Positions 1-11,197 of a DNA stretch of 64,000 nt are shown here, piece after piece. A program made the translations under genes and the position numbers. Source of the DNA: Krasilnikovozyma curviuscula. Taxonomy: Eukaryota; Basidiomycota; Tremellomycetes; Cystofilobasidiales; Mrakiaceae. The stretch spans positions 123,722-187,721 of the forward strand of contig MVAQ01000015.1 of the NCBI GenBank assembly GCA_014825775.1, in the 5' to 3' direction. A model generated the notes under the pieces. It saw only the letters and a list, made by a program, of their open reading frames with translations, was not told where the DNA came from and ran no database searches. Every line of letters begins with the position of its first letter. Within the stretch, counting starts at the first letter, position 1.

Positions 1-449
1 TCACAAGTAATAGCCTCCAAAAACAATTACTGAACAACCATCACCTCCAAGACTGAAGATGGTTCTGATAGCTTTTCGATCCTCACGGCTTTCCACGAAC
101 AAAGATGCATAAACTCGGCTCAAAGTTGAATAGAAATTTCTCCTTTGAAGACAGATCAATAAGACTGTTCTTTGACTTGATTAGATAAACTAGGTCTAAT
201 TGGGAAGTTGGGAAGTTGGGGACATACAAGCATTGACACGTTCGACGGTCAGTTCTTCCCCGAAGCCAACCCATTTTGATCATTTTCTAAACATGCTGTC
301 ATGTTCTACCACTTTCTCTGTCACCTTTCTTCCTTGGAAATTGGCGGTTTATCCACCTGCATGATAAAATGTACATTTTAGGCATGGATACAATCTAAAT
401 ACAAATGTCCCAGAATGATGCATCTATAGGTCATCGCAAAGGATTAGAT
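1..449. other. Gene-free stretch at the window start
   Basis: I see no supported gene here. It lies downstream of the LCCL gene on the minus strand and would hold its 3' untranslated region. A short direct repeat (unit GGGAAGTT, about two and a half copies) sits near 202-220. The small open frames are not supported by any family. Confidence 0.4.
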
Positions 450-3106
450 TCAGGAAGGGCCCGCAGGAGCATCTATCCAAGTGCCATTCGGATACCAGGA
501 CGCTGCCCTGGTGTAATCGCCGGACGTGCTATCTTGTTGGTACGCTATTCTAAAATAATGCGGTAGCCCTACTGCAAGCGACGCAAAGCTGAAGTCTACA
601 AATGACGCACAGTCAGTATTTTCAGGCATGACGAGTTGAAGATGTGATGACATTTACTTAGCGCCGTTCCAGTGTACAGTTCGACATCGTCAACCAATAG
701 CGAAAAGCCGTTCCAGTCTGAGGCCAAATCGGACGGGATAGCATTCCAAGCGACGAAGTTCGTTGCGTTAGAAAAGTTCGACGAATTTGTAGCAAACGTT
801 GGGATAGTTGCAGAAAGAGATGCTCCTTGTTGGATCGTTTCTGGGTTTTCAACGATGGATTCGAAGCTGTACTTTCCAATACCGTTTAGTGTGATTCCCT
901 GAAAGAAAAAAGGAGAAATTTCAAGTTAGCACACCAACCAAACACGACGGCAAACCGAAAATGATGCTCACCATCAGCAACGCTTGCATAGAGGCGGAGA
1001 CTCTGTTCTGAAAGTTGACCAAACCCACGAACGCAACGCCCAAGAACCAATGATGAAACCTAAAGACCAACCCAGGAAGTTGCGAGAAGATGATGACAAT
1101 GATCGCAGCAGCCAGAGCCCTGTTGCCCAGCAAAAGAAGTCAGTACTGAATTTGATTTACGGCCGGAAACGTCAAGAAATAATTACCATTTGAAGTAGAA
1201 AGTAGCCCACCCGGCCTTCCAAAGCACCACAATCTGGGATATGGCAATCGCAGCTATGGCGAGAATTAACACAATCACCCAAGCTAGTGCAGACCCTCCT
1301 CCGAAACTTCCAGCTTCGAGTCGGTTGATTGGAATTCCTGTTCCCACAAGATTGAGGAGTACTCCCGGCCAGAATCCGCCTAAGTACCAGAGAGTTCTTT
1401 CGAGAGTTGCGATTTGGAAGGAAGGAAGTGTGAACCGGAATGCGACTGATCGGATATGTTGAAGGCCTCAGTTTGAGATGTCATCAATGTAATAAAAAGT
1501 TTACTCACGTCTCCAGAAGTAGTATCCAATAAAGAGCGTTGGAAGGAAGTCTTGGAACCCGTCAGGAATCGTAGGAGGATAGGATCGCGGGTCGCTGACG
1601 AGGAAGACGTGCCAGTAGCCGATACACTGCCAAAAGGTGAAAGATGAGAGATATTGAAATTAGCTTGGGGTTTAGGAACTCACGAGCAGTGTCCAAAAGA
1701 ACAACAATGGATGGGGATCCAGGAACAGCGTCAACAAAGATGTCATCACAACATTGAGCGCCAAGATGTTCCAGCCCAGGTCCGTGCAGTGTTTCGCTTC
1801 ACAACTTTGGAACTGCCACCCAAGTGGAAACTGAGAGTCAAATGGGAGTGACTGAATGCCATGTCTATCGACTGCAATGAAGTTGGTGAAATTCTGGACG
1901 AGGTTGAGGACACCACATCCACCAAAGTGATCTGAGAAGAGACCTCTGTGAAACGGCGATGCAAGTCATCAGCTACGAATACATAGAGTGAGGTCTCTAA
2001 ATAGGACTGAAACTGAAAACTTACGCGTGGATGGCAGATGAGCAGATAAATGAACTGTATGTAAGACCATTAGATCAGAACTATTGCAGCTTGGTAAAAT
2101 GGAGAAGGTGGGAACTCACTCTCCACGATAGGTCACATTGGGGTCACCGCCTCCAATTACGAAAGGTACATAGTTGACTTCCAGTGGTCCTACCGCTCTC
2201 GCTCCATACCTGTGACGAAAGAAATCAGCGAGTGAAGGTGGGCGAGGAAGAGAGAGAAACATAGGCTAGGAGCTTACAGAATTTGCGCTTTACACCCAGA
2301 AGGACACCGGAAATTGAGAGAACCAGTGAAAGGAGCACACTGTCGGGCAGAGTGAATGTATCAGTCAAAACAGACTCAACTAGCATTAAATAACTTTCGA
2401 CTTGTCGACGCGAATCCGTCCTGGGACCGTCTTGAAGGGTTGACAGGAAATAGGAACTCACAGCTGAACCGTCGAGTCCACAACCATCATTGGCGGTCCA
2501 AAATGTGTCAGTGCAGCCGAGAAACTGGACGCTCGAGCTTTGCGTTTGACCATTTGTTGCAATCACCACGCTGGAGTCGAACGAATTCGACTTCACCAGC
2601 AGACCAAAAGCAGTCAACCAAGCTGTATAGAACACCAACAGGAATGCATATCGAATGACCCTTGACTTCCTTCGAATGAAACGCGATGAGCGAGCTTCCT
2701 CAGTCGTGTAGGCTTCGTAAGGCAAACTTGGCCCTGGTGATGGTTCTGGCCGAGGTGGGTTGATGAATGGAATCCTTCTCACTAGTTTGGTCCATGCTGG
2801 CTCTGGATAGAACGCTGCTGAGCTGCCATGGGGAGTGACATACGAAATTCTGAGAAGAGGTTGGAGAACTGGGAGAGGCTGAGGATCTCTGGGGCCAGGA
2901 ATGAGCGATAGGAATCTTCTGAACCTCGATTGAAGTTGCGTGGACCTAGGTTTATTAGCATATGTCGATGTTTCTGGTCCTGTTGTCGAGGTGTCGTCTT
3001 CTCGTTCACCCTTTTCGAGGCTGGGCGAATGTTGGCCGTTGTACTTCGTTGCTGACGATCCTGAGGACGAACCAGCCGTTTCTTGAAGCTCTATATTGTC
3101 CACCAT
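450..3106 (-). CDS. LCCL-domain multi-pass membrane protein
   Basis: The model runs from ATG at 3106 to a stop at about 450, with roughly eight introns. The N-terminal ~150 residues are hydrophilic and Pro/Ser-rich, then comes a membrane segment (YAFLLVFYTAWLTAFG). The LCCL-type domain follows. It is read from CTDTFWTANDGCGLDG, FRCPSGC and YGARAVGPLEVNY (about 2140-2215), then RGDSFICSSAIHAG (about 2030-2060) and HFGGCGVLNL (about 1920). The rest is a series of hydrophobic segments (for example around 921-1460), then an extracellular-looking stretch ending in WIDAPAGPS. This order, LCCL then a polytopic domain, is that of fungal LCCL-domain membrane proteins. Their biochemical role is not established, so I assign none. 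A plasma or endomembrane location is inferred. Exon borders between 1460 and 2000 are the least certain. Confidence 0.8.
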
Positions 3107-3382
3107 CGAGAGGGAGGCATGGGAGGATTGACAAGTCGAAAATGTTTATTCTGGGTGTACGTTACGAACCACATGGTGCAAAAGCATAGGAGGGAGTCTG
3201 AAGTGACAACAGCTCTTTGGATCTCTATACCTTATGTTACATAATGATGTTTTTCCCTTGCTCAGAGTGATATCAGTGGAAGGACTTGCAAGACATCTGG
3301 AAACAGGGAGCATTGTTTTGTTTTGGCCAAGAGTTAGAAAGCGTTTCAGAACACCGCTCGCTCAATACACTATAATCGTTCT

Positions 3383-5006
3383 CTAACTACCCTCTTGATG
3401 TTCCTCAGACCTCTCAGAATATCCTATAGAGAGTTCGCCCTCGCTCCTTTTGCGGGCGGTGCACCCGTCGTTTACTATTGCTCTCAAGGAAGTAGTGCCG
3501 TCATGCTGTTTCAAGAGATTTGATAACGAGATCAGTTGATGGTTAAAGATATTTTGAATCTATAATAAAAACTCACATCAGCTATCTGAATGGGCGTGAC
3601 TTTGGGATCTGTAGCTTCCCTCATCACCAATCCAGACTCTAAGGCTGAGTCTTCTGCAATGTGACTCAGAGTTGGAAGTGGAGGTGGAGAATGATCTCGA
3701 CTAAGGAGTGGTGGTGATGACCAGATGAGTGAGATTAAAGCAATGAATGAGGGGAGAATATCGTGCTTACACGTTCAAGGTTCGAAGCAACGACAACATA
3801 TACAGCTTATTCTCCACCGCCAGGAAGATGAGCGATAGATTCGCATGGTGGTTTGAAGCAAACGCTATGATGTAAACTATAGCATTGATTGTGGGAATTA
3901 GTTGAGCTTGAGAACTGGAAATGAAACGTCAACACACTTGCTGTCTGCCTACAGTACGAGGGAGAGCTTACACCACTGTCACCAAGCGACTGATTTTCGA
4001 GTCGATATTCTCCAGTCCAGTTTTAGACCGTAGAAGAACCCATATCATAGAGATAGTACTGCCAGAAGGAAGTTTTCGTCTGATTAGCTCGCTGTAGTTG
4101 AGAGAGATCTTTGTCACACTGACATGATGATATCAGCCACGACTCCTGTAGCCTTCCATGCGTAAAGTGCGTTTTCAGCCTTGAATAACATCCAGAACTC
4201 AATCAGCTTTGGTTCCATGACGTCGAGGACAGTTGATTTTACACACATATCCACTCAAAGCATAATTACCAATGACTCCTTCCCAGATCGCATAAGCCAG
4301 ACCAACTAGCGTACTTGATGTGAGAAGAAAAGCAGCAGATCCTACAATGAGTCTTGACTTGGTGTAGATCCAGGTTTTGTGGATGAGAAAGCTTTGAACG
4401 ATGAACACCACCAAGATGTCAAAAACAGTAAACGAGCCCAGGTAAGCAGTGGTACTGAGATAGCCAGCTCCGACACCAAAGCCTGTTACAAAGACTCTCC
4501 AGTTATAAGCGAAAAAGGTGATGGTACTAAATCATACACCCGGTTCATTGTTAGAGGAAGGGGAAGCACGCCAAAGTACTTCGATGGTGCTTACCTGGCG
4601 AGCGATAGGGCCATTCCACTTCCAACCATCATTTTAAGCTTCATGGTGTCTTTTGGAAATGTTTTGAAGTAGTGGAAAACCTCAGTAGCAACCAACCCGA
4701 ACAAGAGCTCATCGAAGAAAGCTCCCAAGAGGAAGGGACCTGTAATCACAATTCGTCAAGCATGGTCTACGCGACATTTGATGCTTGAACACACCTAGAT
4801 AGTAGCTATGATTGGCGTTCACTCTGGGAAAGGGAAAAAGGAAAAAAGGAAAAAAGGAAAGGAATGGCGGGGAGCAGGGTGTCAGTAGCAACAACGTGAT
4901 GAAACACCAACACGAGAAATAAACATTATGATCCTCACGCTGCTTCTACGCCCGCTGTTACGAATGGAAGGGCTTGTTTTAGTGTTGGTGGACTGTTTGC
5001 TGACAT
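3383..5006 (-). CDS. DUF6534-like seven-helix membrane protein
   Basis: The model starts at ATG 5006 (MSANSPPTLKQALPF) and ends at a TAG at 3383-3385. Exons read LLGAFFDELLFGLVATEVFHYF, YFKTFPKDTMKLK, FFAYNWRVFVTG, VVFIVQSFLIHKTW, GVVADIIM, WVLLRSKTGLEN and LYMLSLLRTLN. The spacing of hydrophobic segments, the RSKTG motif after the penultimate helices and the closing LYxxSLLxxLN match the DUF6534 family, which is abundant in basidiomycetes and has no known function. A polar tail (RDHSPPPLPTLSHIAED and onward) follows the last helix. The first intron (about 4742-4930) is long for this window and carries a purine-rich tandem repeat. Some small exons near 4560 are inferred only. Confidence 0.6.
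4832..4862. repeat. Purine-rich tandem repeat in an intron
   Basis: Successive AAAAAAGG-type units with slight length variation lie in the first intron of the DUF6534-like gene. On the coding strand this is a pyrimidine tract (CCTTTTTTCC repeats) about 90 nt upstream of the acceptor near 4742. Confidence 0.7.
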
Positions 5007-5530
5007 AGTCGATATCTGAAGCCGTCTTATCGATGGGTAGAAGCTCAAAGCTTAAATAGGCGATGGTGAAACAATCTCTCAGTCAGCTTCGTTGAGAGCA
5101 CTGTTAGCGAAAGGAAAGTCGAGTGAATATGACCGTGGCCTGCAAATTTCTAGTGTAGGGTTGCTTTAGTTGGTAAATGAAGTTCGTGGATAGCCTGAGG
5201 AAACCAGCGCGGTCGAATGACGGCGATTCGAATGGAGCGGATTGTCTCGGTACCTGGATGTACCTTCCACATGTCTCCCCTCCTTGCAGCAAACGAACCA
5301 CTGGGAGCCGAAGGAGAATATTTTGAAAGTAAAGATTAGTTATCGGTTGCAGCTACATCACGCTTATAAGCTTGACGGAAGGGGAAGAAGGTGTGTGCTG
5401 ATAACAGCTAAAATCTCACGAGACAAAACCTCTGGCGCGAAGAGTGCGTTGAGCTAATCACATATATGTATTTAGAGCATAATCAACCCATATATCCATA
5501 AAGCAAAAGCACGAGTGGGTGGGGGAGAGC
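5007..5530. other. Intergenic, promoter side of the DUF6534-like gene
   Basis: There is no supported gene. The stretch separates the start of the DUF6534-like gene from the 3' end of the upstream surface-protein gene, both on the minus strand. It should hold the promoter of the former. I see no convincing TATA box or other element. Confidence 0.4.
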
Positions 5531-6939
5531 TTAAGCCCGTAAGCCCCCCATGAGCTTCACCACCCAAATCATTCCAACCACCACAAGCAGCAGCGAGTTC
5601 CCACCCACTAAATTAGGGGTCGCAGAGGAGGTTTGAGTTGATGATGCAGTTGCAGATGCTGAGTGTGAAGTTGAGGTCGCATTTGAAGCTGAGGAGGAGT
5701 TGGAGCCGCCGACGAATGGGGAGGTTGAGTTGGATAGCGACCGGACGGTGTAAGTGGATGGGGAAGTGATAATGAATCTGTCAACATCTGTCAAAATAAA
5801 TGAAAATAAAAAATCTATTTCAAAATTTGAAGGTAAACGGGACTTCTGGTTAGTGTGCTGACCGATGTATGTGCTGTTTACACCAGCGACGTTAGTGATG
5901 GTAATTGTATGTTCGCTGGAGTTGAGGTTGTCCGCGAAGAACATCAGGGTTGGTCTGATTTGTTCACACTGTCCACCAACTACGAAATATCCTCCACAGC
6001 CACTGACAGCATCATACGTCGAAACTTGAGAATCCAAGTTGACAGTGTAAAGGCCATGATCTGAGTTTTTGTCACCGGTAACGTACACTGATAGTTCGGT
6101 CGATCACCGGATTAAATTTAATTGGTTGATGGTCAGCTCGCACCTCACATGAAAGGAGTTGGAAAGCACAAACCTGCCGAGCCGTTGAATGTCAAAGAAA
6201 CGGATGCGCCGTCTTCATTCGAGTAGTGACTAGTGCCTCCGCTGAACTCGTCAGCTGTATTATTATCCCAAGTCCCGGTGTAAACGAGCAGTGGTGAGTC
6301 ATCTTCGACGCTGCTGTTCGTGGCGGTCGCGCTGTTGTTTTTGGCGGAGGGCGGCGTCATCGGTGAGGGCAGGAGAAAACATCCATTCTCAGCATACATC
6401 TGGAAATCAAAAGATCATGAAGGTACACACCCAGCTCCCCCTACTTGGATTTCGCTCTGCAAGAAGTCGAAAAGGAAGCCTCCTTTGGGCGTGACGGATA
6501 GGGTGTGCTTGGCGTACGTTAGGTTGTTAAATGAGAATAGTAAGTGAGGGTTTGAAGCATTCTGAGCTGCATATGCTGAGAGAGAGGTCGCATAGCCGTC
6601 GAGGTGGACGTCGAAAGAGCCGTAGTCAGGACCAGAAGCTCCATAGAGGTAAACAGAGGGACCTGCAAACAAAGCAGGGTTCAGAACCAGCCCCTTTTTT
6701 ATTAGCAGCTTGCTCCTCACAGAGATTATGGACTAAAACTAACCTAGAAATGTGTAGTTGAAGCTTGTACCAGACACATTGGTAAGGTGGTAGGTTCCCT
6801 CTCTCCACGGCGAAGCTGAGGCGTTGAAGGGCAGAGCTTTGGAAGGGTCGGGCGTGGTCCAGTCATGGATATTGGAATAGGTAATGACTGAGTCAAAGTC
6901 ATCGACAGTGAGGTTCGAGTTGAGGGCTGAAGAATCCAT
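5531..6939 (-). CDS. Tandem beta-sandwich surface protein, Ser/Thr-rich with C-terminal membrane anchor
   Basis: Two similar domains are visible. The first reads LTVDDFDSVITYSNIHDW, GTYHLTNVSGTSFNYTFLG, SVYLYGASGPDYGSFDVHLDG. The second reads SVEDDSPLLVYTGTWDN, GGTSHYSNEDGASVSLTFNG, VYVTGDKNSDHGLYTVNLD and HTITITNVAG. This D-x-x-I-x-Y-x-G-x-W ... F-x-G-x-x-V-x-x-Y-G ... G-x-Y-x-V-x-L-D pattern is a recurrent basidiomycete beta-sandwich module. The ligand is unknown. A Ser/Thr-rich stretch and a hydrophobic tail (LLLVVVGMIWVVKLMGGLRA) suggest a GPI or membrane anchor. The ATG at 6939 is directly preceded by TAG, which could instead be a 3' splice site, and no signal peptide is visible from this start. 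The true N-terminus may lie in an upstream exon. About six introns. Confidence 0.65.
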
Positions 6940-7112
6940 CTAGGAACAAGTGGAAGGAAAACCGAGTGACTGAGGAGAAATTGGTTAGTAGCCAGTAACA
7001 CGACACACGCTGTTTATGATCATTCTTTTCTCGCACAGGACAAATTTCTTCTAGATTGGATATATAAAGCTTGTATACATCTTGATTTGTGTCATTAAAT
7101 TTCGTTAAATTA

Positions 7113-9098
7113 TTACAGTTCGTAGTCCTCAGAACGACAAAAAGCTGGATAAGCGACCTCTCCCGACGGCAAATTCGAGTATTCGAGTGGACTCACCCCT
7201 GTACTAAATATCCCCCGAACTACCTCATTCGTTCTGAAGACGTCTTGGGCAATGGCCAAAGAGTCCCTTGTTACAAACTCCTTCACGCGCTGGACCACCT
7301 GCCGCTGTGTCATGTCTTCAGGAACATAACGGCCAGGAGACGTTGAGATAGCTCTTCGAAGATTTTCAATGAAGGACGCCTCACTCTTCCATTCCTGAGC
7401 ATAAGCGGGAAACGCGTCAGATGGGGGACAAGCAGCGGTTCGAGAAGTTGAGATGAAGCTCTTACATAGTTGTAAACAAAGGGGGGAGGAAGCTTTCCGA
7501 TGAAGTTATGCTGGCTATCAATTGGAACACGGTGACCATTCTCCTCGCCCCATTCTTTCGTTGGGTTGAGAAATGGTGTACCCAAGCAGAGACCAAAATA
7601 CGGCGTTGGTGAGATGACTGGTCTTCCGATCCCCACTACTGCTCTGGAGTTCGCGATCCTGAGGAAAATGAGGCTGGTCAGTATCTTGAGAGAGATTACA
7701 CAGCATGCTCAATGACATACTGATTGAAGAATTCGTCCTCAGGAAGGAAGCGACCTTCCAAGGCTAGATTCGTTACCGCATCACACACACTCTCTGCCTC
7801 ATCGAACGCCCCAACAAACTCCACTCCGAGCTCTTCACTAGCCTTTCTGAGCGTACTGCAAGTGACTGGGAGATCCGGATCTGAGAAGTACCGCGCGTGT
7901 TTTGCAAGAATGTAAACTTGTTGGCGGCGCTTCCAGTCGTCCACAACCGGAAGCTTCATACACTGATCTTCGATGGAGTATCCAAGATACACTGTATTGG
8001 GATTCTTAAATTTCTCTGGGGTCAATGTGAACTTTTCCCTCAGAGGACCTCGTATTGTTCCGAAGAACTATTCGAGTTTGCAATCACGTCAGACCGACAA
8101 CAGCACTCAGCAAGATTACTGACTCACCTCGAATACCGTGAAGAGATGGGCTGGGATCCCTGCTCTGAGCGCAAACAGAGGGGTCAGTCAAGTTGACGAC
8201 TGGATCAATGGACATATCTCACGGGTTGGATGCCGATTTGATGCAAGCCGGATCCTTGAAGCAAGACACTATTTGATCCTCGAACGAGATGATTGTCTTC
8301 ACAAGAGAGGGGAACAGGCGGTAGAATGACACTTTTTTCGAGTCAGAGAGGAAGACCAGAGTTAGCAGAGTTAGAGAGCGATCCAGTTCATCGTTTCTCC
8401 AAAGGTTGATCGACTCACATAGATCCTCGTTAGTCGAGACAGTCGGCATCACAATGTAAGTGACCCCTATTGTATCAAGAGCTTTCATTCTATAGAGGTT
8501 TACCGGGCATTAGAGCTGGCATTTAGCAACGGTCTTAAGTCGATCTCAAAACTTACATCGACCTGCGCTCGAAACCCGCACTCCAAAGCATCAGCAAGGC
8601 CTAATCAGCTAGCCCAATGAAGGCTACTCACCTTGCCCATAGATTCTCTCCACTGACATAGCCCACTGTGGCTCAGGGGAAGCTTCTGATGAGCACCAGC
8701 TCTTGAAAGTCAAGACTAGAGTTAGACTCACATTGGCCTTCCCGAAACTGTCCATTCTGCAAGATAACAACATGATCTGCCAGGTCTCTACAGCTCCTTG
8801 AAGCGACACACTGCAATACTCTCCGGATTGCGTTGAAGTTTGAGCCATCCCAGACGTTGTTCACCTCCGCCTGAGAGCCCCAAAATGACACCAGTTGCTG
8901 TTCAGTTTCTCCTTCATATGGCGCACTGTCACTTGATGGGAGCTGAGATTCACCAAGATTACTGTGTGTTTTGAGAACCGGTGCCCGTTCAGTCTTCCCC
9001 CAGAACGTCAGAAAAATGAGAGCAAGGAGTGAAAGCAAACTGAATATCTGCCAGCCCGCTAACCCATTAGAGCGAAGCTTTGGGAAAGCAGCCATCAT
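7113..9098 (-). CDS. GT18-like glycosyltransferase, copy A (type II membrane protein)
   Basis: ATG ATG at 9098 opens a short basic tail followed by one membrane helix (IFSLLSLLALIFLTFWG), then a lumenal part. Exons join to give NNVWDGSNFNAIRRVLQC, VVILQNGQF, GYVSGENLWARSI, ALDTIGVTYIVMPT, YRLFPSLVKTIISFEDQ, GIPAHLFTVFE, FFGTIRGPLR, TVYLGYSIEDQCMKLP, VYILAKHARYF, LGVEFVGAFDE, GIGRPVISPTPYFGLCLG and TPFLNPTKEW, ending DYEL. The G-x-G-R-P-x-x-S-P-T-P-Y ... P-F-x-N-P block and the C-terminal order resemble family GT18 (MGAT5-type beta-1,6-GlcNAc transferase) and its fungal relatives. Donor and acceptor are not known. A Golgi location is inferred from topology. A six-nt micro-exon lies at 8557-8562. 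A paralog (copy B) lies at 23972-26054. Confidence 0.72.
8557..8562 (-). other. Putative 6-nt micro-exon in GT18-like copy A
   Basis: On the minus strand GTCGAT lies between GCGCAG and GTAAGT. It joins LWA(AG) to (A)ATGAAAGC as Arg-Ser-Ile-Met in frame. An alternative acceptor 18 nt upstream (TTTGGAG) would give a 24-nt exon, also in frame. The matching exon in copy B favours 6 nt. Confidence 0.55.
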
Positions 9099-9595
9099 CT
9101 ATACTTTCCTCCTCGAAGTACCGAAGATAACTCTAGCAAATGGTTGGTAGTGGAAGAGAAATAAGACCGGCGAGGGTACATAAGTATTGGAGGCGGCGGC
9201 CTGTTTCACATTGGTAGCGGCATTCCGATGGCCTCTGGACAAGGATCTTATCCCCTTTCCAGCTCCACAGAGTCACACCAAAGCTGTTTGCTGCTTGAAA
9301 GAAAGACTGTATGGTGGGCAGAGGCCATTGGAAAAAAACTGACACCAACGTCCCCAATATATGTTTACATCATGCGGCTCACATGTCCCTTGGTATTGCG
9401 AGGTTCATTGCTCAAGATACCGTCTCAGCATCAAGCAACTAGAACAACAGCCTTCTTCTATAAAAATTTTGCTGTTTCATATTGTCCTGAAAATACGAAA
9501 GCAGAAGTCTAGACGTTAAAACAATTCCGATTGTTATGTTTTTTTTGGTATGCAATGTTTTGACTGATTGGTGAATTTCCATAACTAAACATCAA
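9099..9595. other. Intergenic between copy A glycosyltransferase and tRNA-Glu
   Basis: I find no supported gene. It is the upstream region of GT18-like copy A on one side and of tRNA-Glu on the other. Open frames are short and without family resemblance. Confidence 0.4.
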
Positions 9596-9667
9596 TCCTC
9601 TGTAGTTCAATGGTTAGGATAAGTCGCTCTCACCGACTAGGTCCGGGTTCGATTCCCGGCAGGGGAA
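9596..9667 (+). tRNA. tRNA-Glu (anticodon CTC)
   Basis: The 72-nt sequence folds as a cloverleaf. Acceptor TCCTCTG pairs with CAGGGGA (9660-9666), with one T-G pair. The anticodon stem is AGTCG/CGACT with loop CTCTCAC, giving anticodon CTC. The T arm is CCGGG-TTCGATT-CCCGG. No intron is present. A run of five T at 9682-9686 would end Pol III transcription. Confidence 0.96.
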
Positions 9668-10136
9668 CAACAAGAATTATCTTTTTGGCCTTTCAAATCA
9701 CATTTTTAGTGCAGCTATCCGTTTTGCTCTACAACTTGACAGATTGGTTTCCTTTCGCAAGCAACGAGGAATTAAGCACGGAAGAAACACATGAGTAGGA
9801 AAACAATTGGGTAAAAGGCTAAGGCTGATGCTGTTGATTACTGTTTACTGAGCGAGCACTATCTGTTTGTACACTTACACTGCTCACAGGCTTGTTTAGT
9901 CTCGTTCCTGGCTGTGAAGGTAGTCATCATACTCTGGTCGCCCATTCACTCAAGGTATGTAAGCAGATGGCGTAAGCAGATCGTCTGACCTAATCATGAA
10001 GCGCCACTGGGACCGGGAGCGGTTTGCTGACTGATCCGAATTAAAGGTGTATAAAAGGGCAAAGCGATCTTGACTGAGGCCTTTTCCTTTTTGAACAACA
10101 ACTCATCCTCCGCTTCCATCCTCTTCAGTCATAGCA
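9668..10136. other. Intergenic with promoter of the short-chain dehydrogenase
   Basis: It holds the Pol III terminator of tRNA-Glu and the promoter of the downstream dehydrogenase, with a TATA-like box at 10050-10057. No further gene is supported. Confidence 0.5.
10050..10057 (+). promoter_or_regulatory. TATA-like box
   Basis: TATAAAAG lies 80 nt upstream of the ATG of the short-chain dehydrogenase. Its position and match fit a core promoter element. It is assigned from sequence alone. Confidence 0.6.
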
Positions 10137-10979
10137 ATGGTGTCTTTCAAGCCCCTAGTTCTCATTATTGGCTCTGGTAAAAACATTGGCGCCTCGACAT
10201 CCCAACTCTTCGCCTCCAAAGGTTGGACCGTTGCTATCGCATCCCGTAGTCTCTTAGACGCGAAGACAAGTGAGGCCTACACCTTCAAGTTCGATGCTTC
10301 CAAACCGAATGAGGTGGAAGGCTTGTTTGAGAGAGTGAAGAAGGAGATTGGCCAACCTCCTTCGGCTGTCATATACAATGGTGGGTACTCCGTCTTCTTC
10401 CTCTCTCTTCTTCATTATATCAATTTATCAAACTTCTTGGATTTCTTCTCGTTTCCAGCTGCTAGCTTCCTCGCCATCGAGAACAACTCACCCGTAACTT
10501 GGGCAGTGAACGACCTTGAAGGATCCATCGCGACAAACACCGTCTCGTTCTATGCGGCACTTCGAGAAGCTAGCAAAGGTTTCGAATCAATCTCTGAAGA
10601 CTTCCCGAAGACAGTCCTTTACACCGGAAACGGGCTGAATTCTGTTGGTCCGGTTTTGCCGATGCTTACTCTTGGTCTGGGAAAAGTCGCGACCAGTTAC
10701 CTTATCGAGGGGTCCGCCCCGGTTTTGGCAGAGAAGGGCGTCAAGTGAGTTTACTTCCCCAATTTCACAATTAGGAGCTTGTTGCTGATGTTCTGTAATC
10801 ATCGTCGCAGTCTTTACTACGTTGATGAGCGCAAATCAGACGGCGGTTTCGCTGGGGGAGCAATCTCTGGAACTGCGCATGCAGAGTTCTTCTATGAGCT
10901 CGCTACTGATAAAGCGAACCACCCATGGTTAGCCACTTTCGTTCCTGGGAAGGGCTATGTTGATTTCTCAAAGAAGTAA
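10137..10979 (+). CDS. Short-chain dehydrogenase/reductase-like protein
   Basis: Exons 10137-10380, 10459-10744 and 10811-10979 give a protein of about 230 residues. The N-terminus is a Rossmann beta-alpha unit (LVLIIGSGKNIGASTSQLFA) with the cofactor loop in the form GSGKNIG. A strand ending VIYNAAS takes the place of the usual NNAG. The canonical Tyr-x-x-x-Lys is not obvious: the candidate Lys lies in LTLGLGKVATSY with Leu where Tyr is expected. This is therefore an atypical SDR, and its substrate cannot be told. Intron 1 (78 nt) has no in-frame stop and is a multiple of three, so retention would only insert 26 residues. A TATA-like box is present 80 nt upstream. Confidence 0.8.
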
Positions 10980-11197
10980 TCAGTAGAGAAGAGAGGTAAT
11001 AACTGATGGTAGTGTTGCACCAACTTCCTCATTTTTGATCAAATATGGTCTTACTACGAAAGAAAAGTAGTATAGCGAGTAATGCAATTGTTCGTGGTGA
11101 ATATGAGTAACAGGTCTATGGATATAATGGTGTATGTAAGGTAAGAAGATCGTCAGACAGTGCAAGGTATTAGGAACGACAGTGGGATGCAGAATGT

